Assembly: GCA_902782715.1 (NCBI GenBank)
Contig: CACZOG010000081.1
Location: 1 to 6,257, forward strand
From: an uncultured Lachnospiraceae bacterium
GTDB lineage: Bacteria; Bacillota; Clostridia; Lachnospirales; Lachnospiraceae
Reading direction: 5' to 3'
Length of the DNA stretch: 6,257 nucleotides
The notes under the pieces were generated by a model that had not been told where the DNA came from, searched no databases, and was given only the letters and a program-made list of their open reading frames with translations. Of the stretch, positions 1 through 5,552 are shown one piece after another (the stretch's first letter is position 1; each line of letters starts with the position of its first letter). The translations under genes and the position numbers were made by a program.

Positions 1-1
1 A

Positions 2-202
2 GGAGCTAAAAGAGCTGACGGTCAGTTTGTTAAGGCCGGCAATATCTTATATAGACAGCGCGGTACCAAGATCCATCCCGGATTAAATGTTGGTATCGGC
101 GGAGACGATACATTATATGCCAAAGTTGACGGAGTATTACGTTTCGAGCGTAAAGGCCGCGACAAGAAGCAGGCAAGTGTATATCCTGTAGAAGAACAGT
201 AA
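2..202 (+). CDS. rpmA: 50S ribosomal protein L27, 3' part (5' end outside window)
   Basis: This is the C-terminal 66 residues of ribosomal protein L27, a large-subunit protein near the peptidyl-transferase centre. The frame is open from the window edge and ends in TAA. The signature stretches GAKRADGQ, LYRQRGTKIHPG, GGDDTLYAK and FERKGRDKK are all present and collinear with family members of about 85 to 95 residues, so roughly 25 to 30 N-terminal residues are missing. In Firmicutes that missing part often carries a short extension removed by the Prp protease, which cannot be checked here. L27 directly upstream of obgE is the usual bacterial order. The gene is followed by a terminator-like hairpin. 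Identification is secure. Confidence 0.95.
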   Translation, partial: GAKRADGQFVKAGNILYRQRGTKIHPGLNVGIGGDDTLYAKVDGVLRFERKGRDKKQASVYPVEEQ

Positions 203-209
203 TTAAAAC

Positions 210-242
210 AACGCCTCAAGGTCAACTTGGGGCGTTTATTTT
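210..242 (+). terminator. Rho-independent terminator-like hairpin between rpmA and obgE
   Basis: An 11-bp stem (210-220 with 226-236, one G-U wobble, GC-rich in the middle) closes a 5-base loop, GTCAA, and is followed by the T-rich run TTTATTTT. It begins 8 bases after the rpmA stop. This is a typical intrinsic terminator. Because obgE starts only 35 bases further on and I see no convincing promoter in between, it may work as a partial terminator that lowers obgE expression relative to the ribosomal protein genes. That is inference. Confidence 0.8.
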
Positions 243-276
243 CGTAAAGATAAGTATTTTATAAGAGGAAACATTA

Positions 277-1608
277 ATGTTTGCTGACAGAGCACAAATA
301 TACATAAGAAGCGGTAAAGGCGGTGACGGACACGTTTCTTTCAGAAGAGAGAAATATGTTCCTGACGGCGGTCCTGACGGCGGTGACGGCGGTGACGGCG
401 GAAGCGTCTTTTTTGTCGTTGACGAAGGAATGAATACTCTTTCTGATTATCGTCACATAAGAAAATATAAAGCAGGTGACGGTGAAGACGGCGGAAAAAG
501 AAACTGTCGCGGTAAAAACGGTGAAGATATCTATTTAAAGGTTCCCAAGGGTACAGTAATAAAGGAACTTACTTCAGGTAAAGTCATAGCCGATATGTCA
601 GGGGATAATAAGGAATACCGCATATTAAAAGGCGGAAGAGGCGGTAACGGCAACCAGCATTATGCTACAAGTACAATGCAGGCTCCCAAATACGCACAGC
701 CCGGACAGCCTGCCAGAGAACTTAATCTTTTCCTTGAATTAAAGGTTATTGCAGATGTAGGTCTTATAGGTTTCCCTAATGTCGGAAAATCCACATTATT
801 ATCAAGCTGTTCGAACGCAAAACCTGAGATTGCCAATTATCATTTCACAACGCTTTCGCCTCATTTAGGTGTTGTGGATCTGTCCGGCGGTTCATCTTTT
901 GTAATGGCTGATATACCCGGTATTATCGAAGGTGCAAGCGAAGGCGTCGGTCTTGGATTTGACTTCTTAAGACATATCGAGCGAACGAAAGTATTCATTC
1001 ATGTTGTTGATGCTTCCGGTTCGGAAGGAAGAGATCCAATTGAAGATATCGAGACTATACATAATGAATTAAAGAAATATAATCCCGAGCTTTTAAAGAG
1101 ACCTATCATCATTGCGGCAAATAAGATCGATATCATATCCGATGAACCCGTAGATATAAAAGATGACGGTGAATTCGTTTATTCCGAAGGTTATTACAAT
1201 GTTCAGAGGATCAAGGATAAATATGAACCTTTGGGATTTAAAGTATTTCCGATAAGTTCTTATACAAAGCAGGGTGTTAACGAATTGCTTTACCATGTTT
1301 CATCGGTTCTTGATACTTTAGATAAGACTCCTGTTGTATTTGAACAGGAATACGATCCCGAAGTTAACTTCCCCGTATCGGATGAGCCTTACACAGTTTC
1401 ATTCGATCACTCAGAGAATGAGTATGTGGTTGAAGGACCCAGGATCGAGAAGATGCTCGGCTATACGAATCTTGACAGTGAAAAAGGTTTCGCATTCTTC
1501 CAGAATTTCCTTAAGGATAACGGAATCCTTGATGAACTTGAGGCTCTTGGCATTAAAGAAGGCGATACGGTTAGAATTTACGGATTCTCATTTGAGTATT
1601 TAAAATAG
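277..1608 (+). CDS. obgE: Obg family GTPase involved in ribosome assembly (ObgE/CgtA)
   Basis: This is an essential-type P-loop GTPase that associates with the 50S subunit and acts in its late assembly and in stress signalling. Residues 1 to about 158 form the glycine-rich Obg fold, with GKGGDG at 13-18 and the GGPDGGDGGDGG run at 31-42. The G domain has G1 GFPNVGKST at 165-173, a switch I TTL at 191-193, G3 DIPG at 212-215, G4 NKID at 282-285 and a G5-like ISS at 326-328. Residues from about 360 to 443 form the OCT (C-terminal Obg) domain, with an EGDTVRI-type ending. The segment between G4 and G5 is about 17 residues longer than in the Bacillus subtilis protein as I recall it. The start is fixed by the conserved MFADRAQIYI opening and by AAGAGGA at 263-269, 7 bases upstream. 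No promoter of its own is clear, so transcription probably passes through the hairpin upstream. Confidence 0.97.
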   Translation: MFADRAQIYIRSGKGGDGHVSFRREKYVPDGGPDGGDGGDGGSVFFVVDEGMNTLSDYRHIRKYKAGDGEDGGKRNCRGKNGEDIYLKVPKGTVIKELTSGKVIADMSGDNKEYRILKGGRGGNGNQHYATSTMQAPKYAQPGQPARELNLFLELKVIADVGLIGFPNVGKSTLLSSCSNAKPEIANYHFTTLSPHLGVVDLSGGSSFVMADIPGIIEGASEGVGLGFDFLRHIERTKVFIHVVDASGSEGRDPIEDIETIHNELKKYNPELLKRPIIIAANKIDIISDEPVDIKDDGEFVYSEGYYNVQRIKDKYEPLGFKVFPISSYTKQGVNELLYHVSSVLDTLDKTPVVFEQEYDPEVNFPVSDEPYTVSFDHSENEYVVEGPRIEKMLGYTNLDSEKGFAFFQNFLKDNGILDELEALGIKEGDTVRIYGFSFEYLK

Positions 1609-1676
1609 TTATTTTAGAAATCATACATGTTATATATAAGAGAACAAGTTTATTTTACAAACAGAAAGGTAAAATC

Positions 1677-1982
1677 ATGACAAGCAAACAGCGTGCTTAT
1701 TTAAAATCACTTGCCAATAATCTCGATCCTTTGTTTATGGTCGGTAAATCAAGCATTACGCCTGATTTTGTTGAAGCTGTAAATGAATCTTTTAATACAC
1801 ATGAATTGATAAAATTAAGCGTTTTAAAGAACTGTCCCGATGATCCTAAGGAACTTGGGATCACGATTTCGGAAAGAACCAATTCAGAACTCGTTCAGGT
1901 TATCGGCAAAAAATTCATTTTATATAAACCTTTTAAGGATAACCCTGTTATAATATTACCTAAGGATAAGAAACAGGTTTAA
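1677..1982 (+). CDS. yhbY: YhbY/YqeI-family CRM-domain RNA-binding protein
   Basis: This is a 101-residue single CRM domain protein. The family binds RNA, associates with pre-50S particles and is thought to help ribosome assembly. The family signature is clear: MTSKQRAYLKSLA at the N-terminus, THELIKLSVLKNC at about 42-54, and SELVQVIGKKFILYK at about 70-84. The usual GxxG loop near residue 23 reads GKSS here, so its second glycine is a serine. The ribosome binding site AGAAAGG (1663-1669) lies 7 bases from the ATG. A 68-base gap separates the gene from obgE. It contains a TGTTATATA stretch (1628-1636) that resembles an extended -10 element but has no fitting -35, so cotranscription with obgE is the default. 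The next gene begins 8 bases downstream, which suggests one operon. Confidence 0.92.
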   Translation: MTSKQRAYLKSLANNLDPLFMVGKSSITPDFVEAVNESFNTHELIKLSVLKNCPDDPKELGITISERTNSELVQVIGKKFILYKPFKDNPVIILPKDKKQV

Positions 1983-1990
1983 AGATACAC

Positions 1991-3235
1991 ATGAAGATTT
2001 GTTTATTTGGCGGAACTTTTGATCCGATACACAAAGGACATATTCATATTGCAAAAAATGCCTTATCCGAGTTTAAGCTCGATAAGGTTATTTTTGTGCC
2101 CACAGGCAACTCTTACATGAAAAAGGACGTATCACCCGCAATTCATCGTTTAAACATGCTTAAGATCGCTTTAAAAGACTTTCCAGAGTTTGAGATAAGT
2201 GATATAGAGATCAAGCGTGAAGGATATACTTATACCAGGGATACGATAAAAGAGATAAAAGAAATCTATCCGGATGCCGAGATCTATTTTCTTATAGGAA
2301 CAGATACGCTTTTTATGATAGAAAAATGGGTTGAGCCCGAATATCTTTTCAATAATCTGATATTCATAGTTGCTGACAGAAAAGATAAAAATTCAAAAGA
2401 AAAAGCCAAAGAATTAAAAGATAAATTTAATGCCGACATCAGATTTTCAAACTGTGATTTTTATGATATTTCTTCAAGCGATATAAGAAGTAAGATAAGA
2501 GAACTTGGTTATTCGGAATTTGCGTTTGAGATGAAGAAAGCTTCTGAATGCAAGGAAGATAATGAAAATGCTTCATTTTCCTATGGATATGTAATCGAAT
2601 CAGTTTTCGATTATATAAAGGATAATCATCTTTATATAGATTTAAGCGATGCTGAAATGATCACACTTCTTTCTAAAGATCTTAAAGAATCAAGACTCAT
2701 TCATACTCTTGGAGTCATGGATGAAGCATCGGTTCTGGCTAAAGTTTATAATGCCGACATAAAGAAAGTTTCTCTGGCTGCATTGCTTCACGATTGTGCC
2801 AAATACATGCCAATGGATGAAAGCATAGAAATCTGTGAGCGTAATTTCGTTAAATTAAATGACCTTGAAAGAAAGAAATCATCACTTCTTCATTCCAAAG
2901 CCGGAGCTTGTCTTGCTTATGAGAAATACGGAATAAAAGATAAGGAAATCCTTGACGCTATCAGTTACCATACAACAGGAAGACCTGATATGAGCATTAT
3001 CGAGAAGATAATATTCATTTCCGATGCAATTGAGCCAAACAGGGATTATTCCGAAAAGCTTCCTATGTATCGAATGATAGCAAATGTGGACATCGATCTG
3101 GTCTGCATGAATATTTTAAAAGACACTTTGGATCATCTGAATTCCATGGAAGAAAAACAGGAAATTGATATTAAAACAATAGAAACATATGAGTATTATA
3201 AAACTCTGATTTCTGACAGAGATAAGAAAAAATAA
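1991..3235 (+). CDS. nadD: NadD-YqeK fusion: nicotinate-nucleotide adenylyltransferase plus HD-domain Ap4A hydrolase
   Basis: One 414-residue frame joins two enzymes that are often separate neighbouring genes. Residues 1 to about 215 are NadD, which makes nicotinate adenine dinucleotide from nicotinate mononucleotide and ATP in NAD synthesis. The nucleotidyltransferase motif GGTFDPIHKGH is at 7-17, GTDTLFMIEKW at 103-113, and ISSSDIR at 160-166 stands for the usual ISSTxxR. Residues from about 218 on are YqeK, an HD-superfamily symmetrical Ap4A hydrolase, with H238, HD at 267-268, H301, YHTTGRPDMS at 326-335 and SDAIEPNRDY at 344-353. About 22 extra residues, rich in Lys and Glu, sit between ISSSDIR and the YIKDNHLY segment (208-215). 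The ATG is set by the motif position. Only a weak AAAGA (1981-1985) precedes it, so translation may depend on coupling to yhbY, 8 bases upstream. A strong terminator follows, and no rsfS gene follows in the operon. Confidence 0.93.
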   Translation: MKICLFGGTFDPIHKGHIHIAKNALSEFKLDKVIFVPTGNSYMKKDVSPAIHRLNMLKIALKDFPEFEISDIEIKREGYTYTRDTIKEIKEIYPDAEIYFLIGTDTLFMIEKWVEPEYLFNNLIFIVADRKDKNSKEKAKELKDKFNADIRFSNCDFYDISSSDIRSKIRELGYSEFAFEMKKASECKEDNENASFSYGYVIESVFDYIKDNHLYIDLSDAEMITLLSKDLKESRLIHTLGVMDEASVLAKVYNADIKKVSLAALLHDCAKYMPMDESIEICERNFVKLNDLERKKSSLLHSKAGACLAYEKYGIKDKEILDAISYHTTGRPDMSIIEKIIFISDAIEPNRDYSEKLPMYRMIANVDIDLVCMNILKDTLDHLNSMEEKQEIDIKTIETYEYYKTLISDRDKKK

Positions 3236-3264
3236 AATGTGCAAAAATATTTGCACATTTTTTT
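3234..3264 (+). terminator. Rho-independent terminator after nadD-yqeK
   Basis: A perfect 12-bp stem (3234-3245 with 3250-3261, core TGTGCAAA/TTTGCACA) closes a 4-base loop and runs straight into TTTTTTT. The stem starts inside the TAA stop codon of the fusion gene. It should end the plus-strand transcript that began upstream of obgE or rpmA. Confidence 0.9.
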
Positions 3265-3273
3265 ATTTAAATG

Positions 3274-3302
3274 TATACAAAAGAAGGACAAAGTGTTAAA
3301 AT
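3274..3302 (+). promoter_or_regulatory. Candidate SigA-type extended -10 promoter for the 68-residue membrane protein
   Basis: TATACA (3274-3279, 4 of 6 to the -35 consensus) is 17 bases from TAAAAT (3297-3302, 5 of 6 to the -10 consensus). TG at 3294-3295 gives the extended -10 form TGTTAAAAT. Transcription would start near 3309 and leave a leader of about 36 bases. It lies just after a strong terminator and just before a perfect ribosome binding site, which supports a separate transcription unit. Prediction is by eye only. Confidence 0.5.
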
Positions 3303-3344
3303 TCAAATAGACACATGGTGGACAATTAAATAGGAGGAGAAGAG

Positions 3345-3551
3345 ATGTTAGCCGGCAAAAGCATTTACGAGTTATTTCTTGACATGGGGCTGCCTGTTAT
3401 CGGCGTTTCGATTTTGGTATTTATGGGTTTGATTTCCCTTACGATCAATTACATTTATCCCAAATTCGTTAAATCCCGTGGAAAGAAGCAGTCAAGGGGA
3501 ATTACCGGAAAGTCTGAAAACATCAATTCAAATCAAAACAAGATAGCTTAA
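3345..3551 (+). CDS. Small single-span membrane protein of unknown function
   Basis: This encodes a 68-residue protein I do not recognise with certainty. Residues 1-14 are a short polar lead, about 16-38 form one hydrophobic membrane span ending in NYIYPKF, and 40-68 is a basic then Asn/Ser-rich polar tail with K40, K43, R45, K47, K48 and R51. The positive-inside rule suggests an outer N-terminus and a cytoplasmic C-terminus. AGGAGG at 3332-3337 lies 7 bases before the ATG. That site, together with a promoter candidate and an own terminator, argues for a real expressed gene. Size and topology recall the OadG family (small gamma subunit of sodium-pumping decarboxylases), but no decarboxylase genes are adjacent and the match is only general. 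It is convergent to lexA and has no SOS box, unlike the small division inhibitors beside lexA in other Firmicutes. Confidence 0.75.
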   Translation: MLAGKSIYELFLDMGLPVIGVSILVFMGLISLTINYIYPKFVKSRGKKQSRGITGKSENINSNQNKIA

Positions 3552-3555
3552 ATAA

Positions 3556-3582
3556 AAAAGCCGCATTTAATGCGGTTTTTTT
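3556..3582. terminator. Bidirectional terminator between the small membrane protein gene and lexA
   Basis: The stem CCGCAT/ATGCGG (3561-3566 with 3570-3575) has a 3-base loop and extends outwards by a G-U pair and A-T pairs. It is followed by seven Ts on the plus strand and preceded by six As (3554-3559), which form the T-tract on the minus strand. It can therefore end the plus-strand small gene, whose stop is 5 bases before the A-run, and also the convergent minus-strand lexA transcript, whose stop codon is about 64 bases away. Confidence 0.88.
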
Positions 3583-3645
3583 ATTATGAATCTTATTGTT
3601 CGGTTTAATAATACTTTTATAAAGCAATTGATTTTTTAAGCAGGA

Positions 3646-4272
3646 TCATTTACACAATCTGAATACACCGAAGACTTTGCCGAGGATCTCAATATTTCCG
3701 TTAACTATAATGGGCTCCATTGTATCGTTCTCAGGTCTTAATTCAATGTGATCTTTATATTTATAGAAAGTCTTTATTGTGGCTGAATCTTCTAAAAGAG
3801 CTACAACCGTATCACCGTTTGAAGCTGTATTGCACTGCTTTACGAAGACATAATCTCCGTCAAAGATACCGACATTGATCATACTGTCTCCTTTGGCCAT
3901 TAATACAAACACTTCTTCATTAGGAAGCATTTCTACGGGAAGAGGGAAGTATCCGTCGATGTTCTGCTGTGCGAGAATGGGTTCACCGCAGGCAACCTGA
4001 CCTACAATGGGTACAGATGCGGTTTCGCTTCTGATCTGGTTAAAAGAATCATCCATTATCTCGATGCAGCGGGGCTTTGCAGGATCTCTTTTAATTAGAT
4101 CATTGGCTTCAAGCTTGTTTAAATGTGCGAATATGCTGCTTGTGGAAGATAATCCCGTAAACTTACACATTTCACGAACAGTGGGCGGAAAGCCCTTCTT
4201 CATTATATTTTCCTTGATATACTCAAGTAATTCATAATCGGTCTTGGTGAGTTTATTCTTTTCTCTGGACAT
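3646..4272 (-). CDS. lexA: LexA, SOS-response transcriptional repressor with self-cleavage activity
   Basis: This 208-residue protein has the usual LexA length and order. LexA represses DNA-damage genes and cuts itself when stimulated by RecA on single-stranded DNA. Residues 1 to about 70 form the winged helix-turn-helix, with FPPTVREM at 28-35, LSSTSSIFAHLNKLE at 41-55 and KRDPAKPRCIEI at 61-72. The S24-type peptidase part has the nucleophile in GDSM (S130) and the general-base lysine K167 in ATIKTFY. The cleavage region reads VGQVACGEP, so the scissile bond is Cys95-Gly96 rather than the common Ala-Gly. GGAGA (4283 to 4279) lies 6 bases ahead of the ATG. Two SOS boxes flank the promoter, so autoregulation is expected. 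The gene is transcribed in the same direction as the recombinase upstream. Confidence 0.97.
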   Translation of the reverse strand: MSREKNKLTKTDYELLEYIKENIMKKGFPPTVREMCKFTGLSSTSSIFAHLNKLEANDLIKRDPAKPRCIEIMDDSFNQIRSETASVPIVGQVACGEPILAQQNIDGYFPLPVEMLPNEEVFVLMAKGDSMINVGIFDGDYVFVKQCNTASNGDTVVALLEDSATIKTFYKYKDHIELRPENDTMEPIIVNGNIEILGKVFGVFRLCK

Positions 4273-4304
4273 TTTTTATCTCCATATGTGTATTTAGTAT
4301 AAAA

Positions 4305-4318
4305 CGAACATACTTTCT
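4305..4318. promoter_or_regulatory. SOS box 1 (LexA operator), near the lexA transcription start
   Basis: CGAACATACTTTCT matches the Firmicutes SOS-box palindrome CGAACATATGTTCG at 11 of 14 positions, with one perfect half (CGAAC) and one degraded half. It overlaps the predicted start point of the lexA transcript (about 4317), where a bound repressor would block initiation. Confidence 0.75.
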
Positions 4319-4323
4319 GATTT

Positions 4324-4352
4324 ATTCTACCATATACTGTATCAAATAGCAA
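4324..4352 (-). promoter_or_regulatory. lexA promoter, extended -10 type
   Basis: Read on the minus strand, TTGCTA (4352 to 4347) is a 4-of-6 -35 element, followed after exactly 17 bases by TAGAAT (4329 to 4324), a 5-of-6 -10 element. TGG directly before it gives an extended -10. The predicted start near 4317 leaves a leader of about 45 bases. The promoter sits between two SOS boxes, and the upstream one overlaps its -35. Confidence 0.75.
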
Positions 4353-4363
4353 ACATATTTTCG
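4350..4363. promoter_or_regulatory. SOS box 2 (LexA operator), overlapping the lexA -35 element
   Basis: CAAACATATTTTCG matches CGAACATATGTTCG at 12 of 14 positions. Three of its bases (4350-4352) lie in the predicted -35 hexamer of lexA. Its centre is 45 bp from that of box 1, and on the minus strand the two boxes share 11 of 14 bases (pattern nGAAAnTATGTTnG). Confidence 0.7.
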
Positions 4364-4439
4364 ATTTATGATCGTTATTTATTTAAGAAGTATATAAATT
4401 AAGATCAGATCGCTTTGAATCTTCAGATATTTTATAAGA

Positions 4440-5540
4440 TCATTCTTGGTTATTATCAGGTTTTGTATTTGCGTTTAGATCTTCATCTTCACGAAGCTTG
4501 AAATTCATTATGGCTTTACGTCTGGTATCGTCGGATATTGATGCATAATGTTTTCTTGTTGTGTTAACGTCTTTATGTCCGAGGAAATCGGCTACAAGAT
4601 AAATATCATTTGTTTCGCGATAAAGGTTGGTACCGAATGTACTTCTTAACTTATGAGGCGTTATATGCTTTAGCGTGCTTAATTTTGAAGTGTATTTCGA
4701 AACCATATTCTCCATGGCTCTGACAGACATTCTCCTGTTCTGCATGCTTAAAAAGAGTGCATCTTCATGGCCTTCCATCGGAATTATCGTTTTTCTTAAT
4801 TCAAGATAGTTTGCCAGAGCGTCACAAACTTCGTCTCCGAAATAGATAATGCCTTCCTTACCGCCTTTTCTTTTGACTTTAAATCTGAAATCGTTTAAGT
4901 CGATATCGGAAATATTAAGACCTACGCACTCCGAAACACGGATTCCGGTTCCGAGCATTACGGTAAGAATCGTAAAATCTCTGGTTGAATTCCTGTCAAA
5001 AAATCTCTGTTCGCCTTTGGTAAGCTTTGCTCCGTTTTCAACAAGATCGAGCAGATCCACCACCTCATTTATATCAAGACGTATGATCTCTTTTTCATGA
5101 AGCTTGGGCATCGGAACTTTGGCTGCAGGATTTGTTTTAATTAATTCATTAACGAAATAATACTGATAAAAGCTCTTTAAAGAAGCCAGTTTCCTTGCTT
5201 TGCCTCGTTCATCGTTCTGATAAACTTTTCCGTCTTTTTCATAATACGAAAGATATTCAAGATAATATAGAATATCGTTTCTGGTTATTTCATCAAGAAT
5301 TTCTACCTTGTACTGCGTTATGGGGCAGTTACTGAATCTTTCATCCGTATTATCATGAATATATTCAAAAAACACTATAAGATCGTAAGCGTAAGCTATC
5401 TTGGTCCTTGAAGATATTACATCGTTTTTACCTATAAAATATTCACGCGAAAACTGAGGGAGTTTCTTTTGAAGTTCCCTTAACTTGATTATATTGTTCG
5501 CTTTAATCGTTTCATGATAATTCATCTTGTTAGAATCCAT
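4440..5540 (-). CDS. Tyrosine recombinase, XerS-like
   Basis: This 366-residue site-specific recombinase of the tyrosine (lambda integrase/Xer) family cuts and rejoins DNA through a phosphotyrosine link. Residues from about 20 to 148 are the core-binding SAM-like domain and about 155-348 the catalytic domain. The full active set is visible: R201 (GTGIRVSE), K225 (RKGGK), H296 and R299 (PHKLRS), H322 (LGHKD) and the nucleophile Y332 (KHYAS). The long N-terminus and the insertion before the first catalytic arginine (about 168-186) resemble streptococcal XerS, the single-recombinase chromosome-dimer resolver, more than XerC or XerD. This is by memory, not by alignment. The polar Asp/Asn-rich tail (351-366) is probably flexible. 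M1 is preferred over M6 because AAGGTGAG lies just ahead of it. The gene starts 9 bp after the ttcA-like stop, so the two are likely cotranscribed. No clear terminator separates it from lexA. Confidence 0.92.
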   Translation of the reverse strand: MDSNKMNYHETIKANNIIKLRELQKKLPQFSREYFIGKNDVISSRTKIAYAYDLIVFFEYIHDNTDERFSNCPITQYKVEILDEITRNDILYYLEYLSYYEKDGKVYQNDERGKARKLASLKSFYQYYFVNELIKTNPAAKVPMPKLHEKEIIRLDINEVVDLLDLVENGAKLTKGEQRFFDRNSTRDFTILTVMLGTGIRVSECVGLNISDIDLNDFRFKVKRKGGKEGIIYFGDEVCDALANYLELRKTIIPMEGHEDALFLSMQNRRMSVRAMENMVSKYTSKLSTLKHITPHKLRSTFGTNLYRETNDIYLVADFLGHKDVNTTRKHYASISDDTRRKAIMNFKLREDEDLNANTKPDNNQE

Positions 5541-5552
5541 ATTCTCACCTTA
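5541..5552 (-). promoter_or_regulatory. Ribosome binding site of the recombinase, overlapping the ttcA-like stop codon
   Basis: On the minus strand the TAA stop of the thiolase (5552-5550) runs into GGTGAG and then AAT ATG, so the AAGGTGA ribosome binding site shares bases with the stop codon. GGTGA ends 4 bases before the ATG and matches the 3' part of the consensus AGGAGGTGA. This overlap fits translational coupling and decides the upstream ATG at 5540 as the start. Confidence 0.6.

Noticed and set aside
360..400. Tandem DNA repeat of GGCGGTGAC units
   Set aside because: It encodes the conserved glycine-rich GGPDGGDGGDGG run of the Obg fold, so the repeat is explained by the protein sequence.
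982..995. SOS-box-like CGAACGAAAGTATT inside obgE
   Set aside because: It has at least three mismatches, lies deep within a coding region and is not near a promoter. Chance match.
1628..1636. Extended -10-like TGTTATATA ahead of yhbY
   Set aside because: The hexamer matches at only 4 of 6 and the position 17 bases upstream (GTTATT) is not a -35. Not enough to call a promoter.
3251..3279. Promoter TTGCAC-17-TATACA at the nadD-yqeK terminator
   Set aside because: The -35 matches at only 3 of 6 and lies in the terminator stem. The TATACA-17-TGTTAAAAT pair just downstream is better.
3345..3551. Small membrane protein as an SOS-induced division inhibitor of the YneA/SosA type
   Set aside because: Those genes are divergent from lexA and carry an SOS box. 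This one is convergent with lexA, has no GAAC/GTTC dyad upstream, and its basic C-terminus suggests a cytoplasmic tail.
4362..4439. dif-like or att-like site beside the recombinase gene
   Set aside because: I see no 11-bp inverted arms around a 6-bp spacer resembling dif or the streptococcal XerS site, and dif would normally be near the terminus.
4007..5100. Plus-strand frames opposite lexA and the recombinase
   Set aside because: They lie wholly within well-supported minus-strand genes, have no ribosome binding sites or recognisable domains, and are shadows.
4440..5540. Recombinase as evidence for a prophage or integrative element
   Set aside because: The neighbours are housekeeping genes, base composition looks alike on both sides, and no tRNA gene, direct repeats or phage genes are present in the window.
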